Assembly (NCBI RefSeq): GCF_030818255.1
Contig: NZ_JAUTAG010000001.1
Span: 2,294,001 to 2,358,000 of the forward strand
Origin: Microbacterium sp. SORGH_AS_0969
GTDB lineage: Bacteria; Actinomycetota; Actinomycetes; Actinomycetales; Microbacteriaceae
Reading direction: 5' to 3'
Length of the DNA stretch: 64,000 bases
Shown piece after piece: positions 36,620 to 46,376 of this stretch (its first letter is position 1; every line of letters starts with the position of its first letter). Under the pieces are notes generated by a model. It was not told where the DNA came from. It did not search any database and worked only from the letters and a program-made list of their open reading frames with translations. Position numbers and translations under genes: made by a program.

Positions 36620-37981
36620 ATGAGCGATTACGCCGTCGTCAACCCGGCCACGGGCGAGACCCTCGCCGAGTACGACACCCTGTCCGACGCCGGAGTGGAA
36701 GCCGCGATCGCCTCGGCCCACGACGGGTTCCGCGTCTGGTCGCGGACCGCGCCCGCCGAGCGCGCCGAGGGGCTGCGCCGCGTCGCCCAGCTGCACCGCG
36801 AACGTCGCGACGACCTCGCCGCGATCATCGTGCGCGAGATGGGCAAGCCCCTCGAAGCCGCGCTCGGTGAGGTCGACTTCGCTGCCGACATCACGGAGTA
36901 CTACGCCGACAACATCGACAGAATCACCGGCGACACCCCGATCGACATCCTCGGTGAGGGCACCGCGGTGATCCGCCGCGCGGGACTGGGAGTGCTCCTC
37001 GGCATCATGCCGTGGAACTTCCCGTACTACCAGGTGGCCCGCTTCGCCGCGCCGAACCTCGCGGTGGGCAACACCATCCTCCTCAAGCACGCACCCCAGT
37101 GCCCCGAGTCGGCCGAGGCCCTCCAGCTGATCTACCGCGACGCGGGGCTCCCCGAGGGGGCGTACGTCAACGTCCGCGTGAGCAACGACCAGGCGGCGAC
37201 CATCATCGCGGACCGCCGCGTCCAGGGCGTCTCGGTCACCGGCTCCGAGCGGGCCGGGTCTGCGGTCGCCGAGATCGCCGGTCGCCACCTCAAGAAGGTC
37301 GCGCTCGAGCTCGGCGGCTCCGACCCGTTCATCCTGCTGTCCACAGACGATCTGGATGCCGCGGTCCAGGCCGCCGTGGATGCCCGCCTCGACAACGTGG
37401 GCCAGTCCTGCAACGGCGCCAAGCGCTTCATCGTCGTCGACGACCTGTACGACGCGTTCCTCGAGAAGTTCACCGCCGCCCTCGGCGAGGCGAAGGTCGG
37501 CGACCCGTTCGCCGAGGACACGGTTCTCGGCCCCCTCTCGTCGCTGGCCGCCGCGGAGCGCCTCGACGAGCAGGTCCAGCGTGCGGTCGCCCAGGGCGCG
37601 AAGATCGAGGTCGGTGGCACGCGCGACGGCGCCTTCTACCCGGGGACGGTCCTCACCGGCGTCACGAGCGACATGGACGCGTACGGCGAAGAGTTCTTCG
37701 GTCCGGTCGGCACGGTCTACCGCGTCTCGGGCGAAGACGAGGCGGTCGCCCTCGCCAACGACACGAGCTTCGGTCTCGGTTCCTACGTGTTCACGACGGA
37801 TGCCGATCAGGCGGCGCGCGTGGCCGACCGGCTCGAGGCGGGCATGGTCTATGTCAACCTCGTGCTCGCCGACTCCCCGGAGCTCCCGTTCGGCGGAGTG
37901 AAGCGCAGCGGGACCTCGCGGGAGCTGGGTCTGCTGGCGGCTGACGAGTTCGTCAACAAGAAGCTCATCCGCACGGCCTGA
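36620..37981 (+). CDS. gabD: NAD(P)-dependent succinate-semialdehyde dehydrogenase
   Basis: 453 residues, aldehyde dehydrogenase superfamily. The catalytic Cys lies in [12 protein letters not shown] and the general base Glu in [24 protein letters not shown] is the GabD-type cofactor region. It oxidises succinate semialdehyde to succinate. As the only dehydrogenase in the cluster it may also oxidise 4-aminobutanal from the putrescine oxidase. A strong terminator follows. Confidence 0.92.
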   Translation: MSDYAVVNPATGETLAEYDTLSDAGVEAAIASAHDGFRVWSRTAPAERAEGLRRVAQLHRERRDDLAAIIVREMGKPLEAALGEVDFAADITEYYADNIDRITGDTPIDILGEGTAVIRRAGLGVLLGIMPWNFPYYQVARFAAPNLAVGNTILLKHAPQCPESAEALQLIYRDAGLPEGAYVNVRVSNDQAATIIADRRVQGVSVTGSERAGSAVAEIAGRHLKKVALELGGSDPFILLSTDDLDAAVQAAVDARLDNVGQSCNGAKRFIVVDDLYDAFLEKFTAALGEAKVGDPFAEDTVLGPLSSLAAAERLDEQVQRAVAQGAKIEVGGTRDGAFYPGTVLTGVTSDMDAYGEEFFGPVGTVYRVSGEDEAVALANDTSFGLGSYVFTTDADQAARVADRLEAGMVYVNLVLADSPELPFGGVKRSGTSRELGLLAADEFVNKKLIRTA

Positions 37982-37987
37982 CGCCGA

Positions 37988-38034
37988 CGAGAAGACGGCG
38001 GCATCCTTTCTGGATGCCGCCGTCTTCTCGTTTT
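37988..38034 (+). terminator. Intrinsic terminator after gabD, built from GGCATCC/GGATGCC
   Basis: A perfect 19-bp stem (37988-38006 with 38012-38030), five-base loop and a TTTT tail. The stem contains GGCATCC and its complement GGATGCC. Confidence 0.9.
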
Positions 38035-38044
38035 CCGCGGGGCG

Positions 38045-40828
38045 TCAGGCGGGCAGGGTGCTCCGGACCTCGGCGGCCTCGCCGTGGCGGCCGAGGCCCT
38101 CGAGCGCGTCCCCGAGGTCGATCGCCACCGCCTGGCGCAGCTGCTCCTCGTCGGCCGCGTGCTCGAGCGCCGAACGCAGGACCGCGACGGCTTCCTCGGT
38201 GCGCTCGGCACCGAGGAGGATACGCGCGGCGACGAACTCGGAACCGCCCGCCTGCGGGGCGCCGCCGACCGAGAGGAACCCGTCGGCCGCCTGCAGTGCG
38301 CAGGCCACCGCTTCGTCGACCCGACCCGCGTTCGCGAGGAAGCGGGCGCGCGTGTCGAGCAGATCGGCGACGAGCCACGGCGCGTCGTCCGCGCGACCGA
38401 TCTCGATCGCTTCGTCGAGGGGGGTGAGAGCGTCGTCGTCGCCCCGGTACGCCTTGACCTGCGCGAGAGAGTGCAGCGCGTCCGCGAGCATCCCCCGGTT
38501 CTCGGGGTCGGTTCGCGCGACCTCGACCGCCGTGGTCAGGGTGTCGACCGACTCGTCCGTCTCGCCGAGGCGGCCGAGCAGTTGGGCCCACGCGACGAGT
38601 GCCGAGGCGCGGCGAGCGGGTTCGTCCGCTTCTTCGTGCAGGTCGGCGGTGATCTCCCACGCGCGCAGCGCGTTGCCCCACTCCTCGGCGTGCTCGAACG
38701 CGCGGGCGAGCAGACCGACCGTGATCGCGCGCGACCCGGGGGCCTCGCCGGCCGCCGTCTCGTCCTGCAGGACCTCGTCGATCACCTCGACGGCCTCGTG
38801 CGCGGCGCCCGTCGCGAGGAGTGCGCGGCCGAGTCCGTACCGCAAGGCGACCGTCGACTCGCTGGCGGCCTCGAGGCGCTGGACCGCGACGCGGTAGCTC
38901 GCGACGGCGCGCTCGTTCTGGCCGGCGCGCTCGGCGAACTGAGCCCCCAGCGAGAGCGCGGTCGCGACCACCGGCCCGTCGGCGTCCCACGTGAGGAGGA
39001 GTCGAGCTGCCTCGTCGGCGTCGTCGGCTCCGCGGGAGGGGTCCCCCAGGGACTCTCGGAGCACCGCGCGGTCGGTCAGGACGTGGACTCGCCGTCCGAC
39101 CTCCAGTCGGTCATCCGCGAGGAGGTCGTCGAGCACCGCGATCGCGTCCGCGGGCGCCTGCTTCTCGCGATGGATGTCGGCTTCCGTGTGGGCGAGCGCG
39201 TGGACACGATCGATGTCGCCCACCTGTGCGTGGAGCTCGCGTGCCTCGCGGACCGTGCGGAGGGCCTCATCGAGACGGCCGGCGACCATGTGCCCGTACG
39301 CCACGATCGTCAGGAGTTGACCTCGTACCCCCGCCGGAGCATCCGGGTGCTCCGAGAGCGCGCGGGCGGCGAACACGTCGTCCTTCCCGAAGAGGGCAGG
39401 GCCGAGCTTCTCCTCGAGGTCGGCTCGCGCCTCGTCGCCGACGGCGCGCAGTGCATCCACCCGCGCGGCGAGCACCTGCGCGGCGTCGTCCACGCGTTCC
39501 TCCGCGAGCAGGCCGCGCAGCAGCTGGAAGGTCAGGGGCACACGGTCAGCAGCGTCGGCGTCGTCGAGCACGTCGGCGATCGCGTCGATCGACGAGGCGG
39601 TGCCGAGAGCTCCGAGCATTCGTGCGCGCACGCGCCGCTCCGCGGGCGTCCACTCGCGAGGCGCCGACACCGGAGCCGCGAAACCCCCGGACGACAGCGG
39701 GACGTCGTAGTGCTCGTCGGCCAGAGCGCGCGTGCGCTCGAGGCGCCGCGCGTGCGCGTCGGTCCTGTTGCGTTCGTCGAAGGCCCGCGCGATCTCCTCG
39801 GCCCGAGCCCAGCAGAGAAGGGCGAGATCGGATGCCGTCAGCTCCGCGTCGCGCGAGCCGAACAGCGGCGCGAGCTCCGCGGCATCCGATCCCCGCACCG
39901 GAGTGTCGCCGTGGCCCGCGCGGGTCACGGCATCCAGTGCCAGGCCGAAGGCGGTCAGGGCCTCCTGATGAGCCTCCGCGTTGAGACCGTCGTGGGTCAG
40001 CCAGCGCAGGTGCTTCTCGATCAGGCTGAGAGCGCGCGCTTCATTCCCGGTCACGGTGCAGAAGACCACGTGGTCGGCGATGATCGTGAGGTTGTCGGGG
40101 TTGTCGCGAGCGAGGCGATAGCTGCGCGAATGGAAGGAACGGGCTTCCTCGAACCGTCCGGCGCGCAACAGCGGGAGCAGCACGAGAGCAAGGGCGCGCT
40201 CGGGCTCCTCGCCGCAGGTGAATCCGCCCTCCACCATCTCCTCGACGAGGCGGATCGACTCGTCCTCGCGTCCGGTCTCGGCGAAGAAGCCCGCGAACTG
40301 GCTGCGCACGCACGCGTCGCAGTGGCTGTAGTCGTCGCGCGGTGTGGCCTCGAGGCGTTCGCGCAGCGCGGCCGCCTCGTCGATGCGGCCCGCCGCCCAC
40401 GCGTCTTCGAACCGGGCCATCAGCGCGCCGCTCAGGCCGACGCCTGCCCGGCGGTAGTGCTGCTCCATGTCGTCGAGCACCGCTTCGATCTGCTCGCTCG
40501 CGAACTCCGGCGAACCGCGCAGCGCACCCGCCATCCACTTGTACTGCCACAGCAGGTCACCCGCGGGCTCGAGCTCCGCGGGGAACCGCTCGGGGTCGGA
40601 CTCGTGCTGCGCGAGGCACCAGGCGAACGAGGTCAGCATGAGATCGGTGTCGCCGATCATGTTGGCGCTCGAGGTCTGCCGGAGGCGCGCTTCGTACTCC
40701 AGCCGGGTGTCGCCGCTCTCCTGCGCTCGCGCGACCGCCTCGGCGACGAGAGCCCTCTCTTTCGGTCCCCAGGGCGTCCGGTCGATCTCGTCGAACAGGG
40801 CGCGGATGCTTTCGACGGCGGCGGTCAT
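38045..40828 (-). CDS. Large TPR-repeat protein coupled to the Hsp90 homologue
   Basis: 927 residues made almost wholly of helical tetratricopeptide-like repeats, for example AYGHMVAGRLDEALRTVREARELH and DALHSLAQVKAYRGDDDALTPLDEAIEIG. Cysteine pair DACVRSQ and a few others are scattered. No enzyme motif, signal peptide or membrane segment. Its ATG overlaps the htpG stop (ATGA), so the two are made together. TPR domains bind Hsp90 in eukaryotes. A bacterial Hsp90 with a dedicated TPR scaffold is an interesting parallel; a physical interaction is inference. Confidence 0.85.
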   Translation of the reverse strand: MTAAVESIRALFDEIDRTPWGPKERALVAEAVARAQESGDTRLEYEARLRQTSSANMIGDTDLMLTSFAWCLAQHESDPERFPAELEPAGDLLWQYKWMAGALRGSPEFASEQIEAVLDDMEQHYRRAGVGLSGALMARFEDAWAAGRIDEAAALRERLEATPRDDYSHCDACVRSQFAGFFAETGREDESIRLVEEMVEGGFTCGEEPERALALVLLPLLRAGRFEEARSFHSRSYRLARDNPDNLTIIADHVVFCTVTGNEARALSLIEKHLRWLTHDGLNAEAHQEALTAFGLALDAVTRAGHGDTPVRGSDAAELAPLFGSRDAELTASDLALLCWARAEEIARAFDERNRTDAHARRLERTRALADEHYDVPLSSGGFAAPVSAPREWTPAERRVRARMLGALGTASSIDAIADVLDDADAADRVPLTFQLLRGLLAEERVDDAAQVLAARVDALRAVGDEARADLEEKLGPALFGKDDVFAARALSEHPDAPAGVRGQLLTIVAYGHMVAGRLDEALRTVREARELHAQVGDIDRVHALAHTEADIHREKQAPADAIAVLDDLLADDRLEVGRRVHVLTDRAVLRESLGDPSRGADDADEAARLLLTWDADGPVVATALSLGAQFAERAGQNERAVASYRVAVQRLEAASESTVALRYGLGRALLATGAAHEAVEVIDEVLQDETAAGEAPGSRAITVGLLARAFEHAEEWGNALRAWEITADLHEEADEPARRASALVAWAQLLGRLGETDESVDTLTTAVEVARTDPENRGMLADALHSLAQVKAYRGDDDALTPLDEAIEIGRADDAPWLVADLLDTRARFLANAGRVDEAVACALQAADGFLSVGGAPQAGGSEFVAARILLGAERTEEAVAVLRSALEHAADEEQLRQAVAIDLGDALEGLGRHGEAAEVRSTLPA

Positions 40829-42702
40829 GCGGATCCTTCCGGAGAGATGCGGGGTGAGACGGTCGGGCCGCCGTCGCCGGGCTGCGGCTTCGCGGCGGGC
40901 GTGAGGGCCGGCGAGGTGGCGAGGTCGACGAGGTCGGCCAGAGCCGACGACATCAACGCGCGATCCGCGGTGCCGAGGGGATGATGCCCGGCGAGCAGCG
41001 CCTGCACGTACAGCACCTGCACGCCGGCGCTGAACGCCCGGCCCTCGGGAGCGTGCGCGAGACGCTGCACGGTCGGGTTGGTCCAGTTCAGGCACAGGCG
41101 CGACGATGGGGCGGCCCGCGTCTCGTCTCGTCCGCGCGTGCTGGCGCGCTCGGCTCGATCGAGGACGCCCGCCCACAGTGCCCCGCCTGCGCTGCGGGCC
41201 CGGCCGCGATCGAGCGCGCGCAACACCTCGGGGTCGGCGACGAAGAGCGCGGCGGCTTCGGGCCGCTCGAAGGAACGCACGACGACCTCCACGGTCGCGA
41301 GCGCGTCCCGCGCGCGGCTCTCGAGCGCGACCACGGCGGCGCGCTGGTCCAGCGGCGGGGGAGCGAGCCGATCGATCTCGTCGGCCACGTCGACGGCTTC
41401 GACACGCACGTCGGGGAACACCTCGGGAAGCAGCCGGATCAACTCGTCGTCGTAGAGGTAGCCGCCGTTCACGAGCGTCGTCCCCGTGGGCGCGACGCTC
41501 ACGACCTGCCGGAAGGCCTCGACCGTCTCCGCGTAGCGGACGGGGGAGGAACGCCGCACGAGGTCGTCGATGCGCAGTCGCCCGACGTTCGTCTCGACCG
41601 ACAGCCACGGCACGATGAAGCGCGCCAGCTCGTCGTCGTGACGCACGAGCGATTTCAGGGCCACTTCGTGCACGCCGACGAACTGCGCCAGACGCAGGGG
41701 ATCGCTCAGCGCGAGGTCGAGGATCCACCGGCGCACGGCATCCCCCAGCTCGGTCCGCGTCTGCTCGAGCGCGTCGTCGTCGACGAGGGCCTCGCGGCTC
41801 GCGGTGGGGTGAAGGCCCGCCGAATCGACGACGGCCCGCACGAAGAACGCCCAGTCCGGCAGCAGATCCTCGGCCCTCTCGGTGAGCAGCATGCGCTGGA
41901 GGTAGACGCGTGTGCTCTGGCGGGCGGTGGATGCCGGGGCGAACGGCAGCACGAACGCCAAGCCGCGCGTCTGCGTGGCGGGCACCGACAGGGGGATGAC
42001 CGCGAGCGGCTCGGCGCCGAGGAGCTCTCGGCCATATGCCGCCTGTTCCTCGCGGTCGTCGCCGAGGAACGGGGGAGGCGCCGTGACGGTCGTCTCGCCG
42101 CCCGAAGGGAGGTCGACGCTCACCGTCACGGGAAGATAGCGGCCGAACGTCTCGGCGAGCTCGACGATGGTCGCCGTGCTCAGCAGCGAGCGGCTGTCGC
42201 CGCGCGGTCGCAGGTGCACGCTCGTTCCCACGGGGATGTCATCGGCGCCGGGGCCGACCTCGAAGGTGCCGTCGGCGTGACCGACCCACTCGACCGGATC
42301 CGCGCCGTGCGCGCTGCGCGAACGGATGACGATGTCGTCGCACACCATGAAGCACGACAGCATCCCGATGCCGAACTGCCCGAGGAAGTCGGAGCGCGGC
42401 AGGTCGAACATGTCGCGCTTGGAGCTGCGGCCGACGGTCGCGAGCAGATCCGCCACGTCGTCGGGGGTCAGACCGACCCCGTCGTCGCGCAGGACGAATT
42501 CTTCGGATGCCGCGCTGACCGGCGTGATGCGGACGCGCCCGCCCGCCCCGTCGACCTCTCGGCGTGCGGCGATCGCGTCGACGGCGTTCTGCAGGAGCTC
42601 TCGGAGGAACACGCGGGGACCCGAGTAGATGTGGCGGCTCAACAGGTCGATCACGCCGCGCAGATCGACCTGGAACTGCTGGGCGGGGGTCTGCGAAGGC
42701 AT
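40825..42702 (-). CDS. htpG: Hsp90-family chaperone (divergent HtpG)
   Basis: 625 residues. The ATP-lid domain is clear: FLRELLQNAVDAI, DDGVGLTPDDV, GQFGIGMLSCFMV. The middle domain has LPDWAFFVRAVVDSAGLHPTASREAL, holding the conserved catalytic Arg region. The C-terminal third departs from canonical HtpG. In the nucleotide site Asn-Ala-Val-Asp-Ala replaces the usual Asn-Ala-Ser-Asp-Ala. It acts as an ATP-driven cytoplasmic chaperone. I chose the ATG at 42702, which begins directly before the Hsp90 domain. The next gene encodes a large TPR protein. Confidence 0.88.
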   Translation of the reverse strand: MPSQTPAQQFQVDLRGVIDLLSRHIYSGPRVFLRELLQNAVDAIAARREVDGAGGRVRITPVSAASEEFVLRDDGVGLTPDDVADLLATVGRSSKRDMFDLPRSDFLGQFGIGMLSCFMVCDDIVIRSRSAHGADPVEWVGHADGTFEVGPGADDIPVGTSVHLRPRGDSRSLLSTATIVELAETFGRYLPVTVSVDLPSGGETTVTAPPPFLGDDREEQAAYGRELLGAEPLAVIPLSVPATQTRGLAFVLPFAPASTARQSTRVYLQRMLLTERAEDLLPDWAFFVRAVVDSAGLHPTASREALVDDDALEQTRTELGDAVRRWILDLALSDPLRLAQFVGVHEVALKSLVRHDDELARFIVPWLSVETNVGRLRIDDLVRRSSPVRYAETVEAFRQVVSVAPTGTTLVNGGYLYDDELIRLLPEVFPDVRVEAVDVADEIDRLAPPPLDQRAAVVALESRARDALATVEVVVRSFERPEAAALFVADPEVLRALDRGRARSAGGALWAGVLDRAERASTRGRDETRAAPSSRLCLNWTNPTVQRLAHAPEGRAFSAGVQVLYVQALLAGHHPLGTADRALMSSALADLVDLATSPALTPAAKPQPGDGGPTVSPRISPEGSA

Positions 42703-42836
42703 CCGTGGTCCTCGATCCTCACCGGTCGCCGCAGTGTCGGGGGCCAGAATGGCGACCACCCTCCAGCCTATCCAGGAGCCCCTCCGCGTGGTGCGGCGGG
42801 GTGGGGGAGTTCGTCGGCGGTGCGCCCGATGCCGTA

Positions 42837-42842
42837 CACTTG
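42837..42842 (+). promoter_or_regulatory. Putative -10 box for the tRNA-Trp/secE/nusG transcript
   Basis: TACACT lies about 115 bases before tRNA-Trp; TTCGTC at 42812-42817 is a weak -35 candidate at 19 bases. The region 42703-42957 holds no gene. Confidence 0.35.
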
Positions 42843-42957
42843 CAGTGCAGTCGAAATCTGCATTCTTTCGCCGTGCCTCGCGCACAGCGGCATCCCTCCC
42901 CGAGAGATCCGTGGTGAAGGCGTGCCGGGTTTCGAATCCTGGATCCATCCGGATCTT

Positions 42958-43030
<73 letters not shown>

Positions 43031-43073
43031 CGCACAGCACACGCTGGCAACGAATAGCGACCTAGGTGGTTCG

Positions 43074-43349
43074 ATGACGCAGGACGAGGCGAAGGGCGAG
43101 GTCGTCGCTGACCGCGGCGCGCCCCGCGAGAAGAAGCTCAACTTCTTCGCGCGGATCGCTCTTTTCATCCGTCAGGTCTTCACGGAGCTGCGCAAGGTCG
43201 TCACGCCCACGCGGCAGGAGCTGATCAAGTTCACCCTCGTGGTCCTCGGGTTCGTCGTCGTGATGATGGCGCTCGTGTACGGCCTCGACCTGCTGTTCGT
43301 GTGGCTGACCAGCGCCGTCTTCGGCGTCCCGAGCACCGCCGGCGCCTGA
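43074..43349 (+). CDS. secE: Preprotein translocase subunit SecE
   Basis: 91 residues. A charged N-terminus, the conserved amphipathic segment FIRQVFTELRKVVTPTRQEL and a single C-terminal membrane helix, as in all actinobacterial SecE proteins. It clamps SecY in the Sec channel. It follows tRNA-Trp by 43 bases and precedes nusG. Confidence 0.95.
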   Translation: MTQDEAKGEVVADRGAPREKKLNFFARIALFIRQVFTELRKVVTPTRQELIKFTLVVLGFVVVMMALVYGLDLLFVWLTSAVFGVPSTAGA

Positions 43350-43409
43350 CCGGCGCTACGGCGACGAGCGGCCCCACGAGCGGTCGCACTTCAACGGAAG
43401 AGATCATCA

Positions 43410-44591
43410 GTGTCTGAAAGATATGTCGACGACGCCGATTGGGCGACGGCTGCCGAGCAGTCCAGCGAAGACGACGAAGCCCAGGAGGGCAACGTGCTCG
43501 CCTCGCAGGAGCACGCCTCCGACGCGGCTGAGCACACCGCCGTCCACGTCGTGGACGACGCCGACGACGCGGATGCCGACGACGACCTCGACGACATCGA
43601 CATCACCGACCCGGAGGCTGACGCGATCGTGAACGACGCTCTCGAGATCGACGAGACCAGCGAGGCCGAGGCCGCCGCCGAGGTCCTGAACGACGCCCTC
43701 GCTGAGGAGCAGGCCGAAGAGGCCGCCGAAGCCGCCGACGAGGTCACCCCCTACGACGGTCCCGACATCAACGGCGAGCCCGACGCGCCGGTCCTCGACG
43801 ACGAGTTCGTCGACGAGGTGCAGGCCGCCGCAGGCGTGGTCGACGAGGTCGAGGCTGGGCCCACGCAGCCGGAGGCTCCGCTCGACGCGGAAGCGGCGAG
43901 TGGAGGGGCTGTGGGGACCGAGTCTCCCGCCGACGCGGCGACCGACGTCGACGAGATCGACGAAGACGCCGACCCCTACGAGGCGTTCCGCTCCGAGCTG
44001 CGTTCGCTCCCCGGCAAGTGGTACGTCATCCACTCCTACGCCGGCTTCGAGCGCAAGGTGAAGGCCAACATCGAGCAGCGCAAGTCGACGCTCGAGGTCG
44101 AGGACGACATCTACCAGGTCGAGGTCCCCATGGAGGACGTCGTCGAGATCAAGAACGGCCAGCGCAAGATGGTCAACCGCGTGCGCATCCCCGGCTACGT
44201 GCTGGTGCGCATGGACCTCAACGAAGACACCTGGTCGGTCGTCCGCCACACCCCCGGCGTCACCGGCTTCGTGGGCAACGCTCACAACCCGACGCCGCTG
44301 CGTTTCGAAGAGGCCTTCAACATGCTGAAGAGCCTCGTCGAGGTCAAAGAAGCCGCTCCGGCCAAGGCGGGTGCCGCCAAGGGCGCTCCGGTCGCGACGC
44401 GCTCCATCCCGGCCGAGGTCGACTTCGAGACCGGCGAGACCATCACGATCAAGGAAGGCTCGTTCGCGGGTCTGCCCGGCACGATCAGCGAGATCAAGCC
44501 CGAGAGCGGCAAGCTCACGGTGCTCGTGTCGCTCTTCGAGCGCGAGACCCCGGTCGAGCTGTCGTTCGACCAGGTCACCAAGATGATCTGA
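43410..44591 (+). CDS. nusG: Transcription termination/antitermination factor NusG with long acidic extension
   Basis: 393 residues from a GTG. The NGN domain begins near residue 200 ([23 protein letters not shown]) and the KOW domain near 341 ([22 protein letters not shown]). The first 200 residues are very acidic and Ala-rich, with low sequence complexity. Actinobacterial NusG proteins often have an extension, but this one is longer than the conserved part. NusG binds RNA polymerase and couples it to Rho or the ribosome. A terminator follows, and rplK does not follow directly. Confidence 0.95.
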   Translation: MSERYVDDADWATAAEQSSEDDEAQEGNVLASQEHASDAAEHTAVHVVDDADDADADDDLDDIDITDPEADAIVNDALEIDETSEAEAAAEVLNDALAEEQAEEAAEAADEVTPYDGPDINGEPDAPVLDDEFVDEVQAAAGVVDEVEAGPTQPEAPLDAEAASGGAVGTESPADAATDVDEIDEDADPYEAFRSELRSLPGKWYVIHSYAGFERKVKANIEQRKSTLEVEDDIYQVEVPMEDVVEIKNGQRKMVNRVRIPGYVLVRMDLNEDTWSVVRHTPGVTGFVGNAHNPTPLRFEEAFNMLKSLVEVKEAAPAKAGAAKGAPVATRSIPAEVDFETGETITIKEGSFAGLPGTISEIKPESGKLTVLVSLFERETPVELSFDQVTKMI

Positions 44592-44609
44592 CGCCCCGCG
44601 CGTCCCCGC

Positions 44610-44643
44610 GAACGCCCCGTCCGGCCCCGCCGGCGGGGCGTTC
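44610..44643 (+). terminator. Intrinsic terminator after nusG
   Basis: GAACGCCCCG (44610-44619) pairs with CGGGGCGTTC (44634-44643). It separates the secE-nusG transcript from rplK. Confidence 0.75.
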
Positions 44644-44760
44644 GCCGTTCCCCGCGGCTCGTCCCGCGTCGGACGTGCGCGCGGCCTCGCTGCGTGAGGG
44701 CTCCCGCACGCGCGGCCTCGGTGGAGACTCCGCCGCGGGTGCGGTCGCGGCGTGGGCTGC

Positions 44761-44827
44761 GCATAAACGCGATCCGCTCACATAAACGCGCTGTGCACGC
44801 GTTTCTGTGGGCGAACAGCGTTTATGC
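44761..44827. repeat. Family 2 nested palindrome, copy 1
   Basis: 67 bp. Outer arms GCATAAACGC and GCGTTTATGC; inner arms CATAAACGCG and CGCGTTTCTG around a short centre with TGCAC. Confidence 0.92.
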
Positions 44828-44952
44828 GCGGCTTCCGCACGTGTGGCGGGGTCGCTAGCGCCGCCGGGCCCCGGCGCGACCCCGGGGACGTGTCGTGTGC
44901 CGCGCACTGTGCGCGCCGCCGTTCCGGAGCGGGCGCGCCGCCGTTCCGGCGT

Positions 44953-45019
44953 GCATAAACGCGATCCGCTCACATAAACGCGCTCTGCACGCGTTTCTGT
45001 GAGCGGACGGCGTTTATGC
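44953..45019. repeat. Family 2 nested palindrome, copy 2
   Basis: 67 bp, differing from copy 1 at only a few positions. It ends 64 bases from the stop of the DUF559 gene. Between the two copies (44828-44952) I see no gene. Confidence 0.92.
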
Positions 45020-45083
45020 GCGGGTGACCCGGCCGACCGGGGCTTCGCTTCTGCCCCCTCGGTCCGCGCGGCACGCCGAGGGC

Positions 45084-46043
45084 TCACGTCGAGCGCGGGT
45101 TCCGACCCACGGCTGAAAGGGCTGCGAGGTCGGGGCGTCGCACCGGACGCAACCCGGCCGCGAGCAGCGCGTCGCGCAGGGCGTCGACCCCGATAGCGCC
45201 CGCGTAGTCCCAGCGTGCGACGCGCCACCCCTGTCGGCGAAGGGCGTCTTCGCGCTGTTTCTCCGCGCGCAGCGCTTCAGCAGCCGCAGCGGGATCATGC
45301 AGGCCGTACTTCGACCACCCGTCGCTCTCGCCGATCACTCGATGTTCCGGCCAGCAGAAGTCCGACCTATACGTGCGCCCCGCGACCTGATGCTCCGTCT
45401 GAAGCGCCGGAGCGGGGAACCCGCACCACTCGATGACGGCTCGACTGATCGATTCTCCCGGCGACTCGGCCATCGGGACGGCGCGCGTCAGCGCCCACTG
45501 CGCCCGGCGCACTCCGAACGTGTTGCTCTGTTCGAGCAGACGTTCCAGGAACTGTTCGGCGTCCAAGCCGAACGTCCGTGACGCCGCATCCGCGACCGCC
45601 AGCCCGAGCGCCGGGGGGAGAGCGCGCGCGAGGTCGACGACGACGTTCGGGATGGTCGTGATCCGGATGCCGGCCACCTCGCACGTCGATCGCGGATCAG
45701 CGCTCGTGTGCACGGTGACGTCGCCGTAAGACACCGACCGCGCGCGACGTCCGTCGAAGATGTGGATCATGCGCGGCTCCCCGAACACCGGCAGTCCGAC
45801 CAGCGCCGCGGCGGACTCATGCGAGAACACCGCATCTCTTCGTGCCACGGCGAACGCGTGGACTCGCACCAGGTAACGCTCCCACGGTGCGAGGCCGTCC
45901 CATGCGGTACGAACGGTGTACACACCCGAGCGGACGCGCAGCATCGACTCGTCGCGCCAGAGTGGCGGTCCGGATCGCGGCGCGCCCGAGGCCACGATCA
46001 GCGGTGCGGGCGAGGCGCGGAGCGCCCGGGGTGCGGTGTCCAT
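45084..46043 (-). CDS. AbiEi-N / DUF559-type nuclease-like protein (second of three)
   Basis: 319 residues from the ATG at 46043. It has the N-terminal winged-helix-like MLRVRSGVYTV and the HESAAALVGLPVF segment of this family. The C-terminal PD-(D/E)XK part reads ESISRAVIEWCG, then RSDFCWPEHRVIGESDG, a Lys-Arg-Glu stretch EKQREDALRRQGWRVARWDY. It sits between nusG and rplK, where most bacteria have nothing, and is bracketed by family 2 palindromes 64 bases after the stop and 67 bases before the start. Function unknown. Confidence 0.78.
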   Translation of the reverse strand: MDTAPRALRASPAPLIVASGAPRSGPPLWRDESMLRVRSGVYTVRTAWDGLAPWERYLVRVHAFAVARRDAVFSHESAAALVGLPVFGEPRMIHIFDGRRARSVSYGDVTVHTSADPRSTCEVAGIRITTIPNVVVDLARALPPALGLAVADAASRTFGLDAEQFLERLLEQSNTFGVRRAQWALTRAVPMAESPGESISRAVIEWCGFPAPALQTEHQVAGRTYRSDFCWPEHRVIGESDGWSKYGLHDPAAAAEALRAEKQREDALRRQGWRVARWDYAGAIGVDALRDALLAAGLRPVRRPDLAALSAVGRNPRST

Positions 46044-46110
46044 TCCGCGAGGGTGCCACGTTCTCGCGCGCCGCTCGGGACGCCTGTGGATAACCACCGG
46101 CGCGGTCGCC

Positions 46111-46177
46111 GCATAAACGCGATTCACGCACAGAAACACGTGCACATCGCGTTTCTGCGCGCGGATAGCGTTTATGC
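46111..46177. repeat. Family 2 nested palindrome, copy 3
   Basis: 67 bp. Outer arms are identical to the other two copies (GCATAAACGC/GCGTTTATGC); inner arms CAGAAACACG/CGCGTTTCTG. It lies upstream of the DUF559 start. Confidence 0.92.
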
Positions 46178-46289
46178 GTGGGGGAACCGCCGTGCCGCAC
46201 CCGCCCACCCGCGCCGCGGACCGCCCCGCCGGCCAGCGACGCGGCCCCGCCCCCCGGCACCCACCCGCGCCGTGACCCCGCCCACCCGC

Positions 46290-46366
46290 GACGCCGGACG
46301 CTAGACGCCAGACGCCAGACGCCAGACGCCAGACGCCAGACGCCAGACGCCGGACACCGGATGCCG
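46290..46366. repeat. Tandem array of an 11-fold 7-bp repeat before rplK
   Basis: Eleven units of GACGCCA and variants; the six from 46304 to 46345 are identical. It ends 11 bases before the -10 box of rplK and includes its -35 position. The unit length is not a multiple of three, and no gene reads through it. Confidence 0.9.
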
Positions 46367-46376
46367 CGACGTGGCG

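Noticed and set aside
40828..41728. Extension of the TPR protein upstream of 40828
   Set aside because: The frame continues open but runs antisense-like through htpG on another frame of the same strand. The ATG overlapping the htpG stop fits operon coupling.
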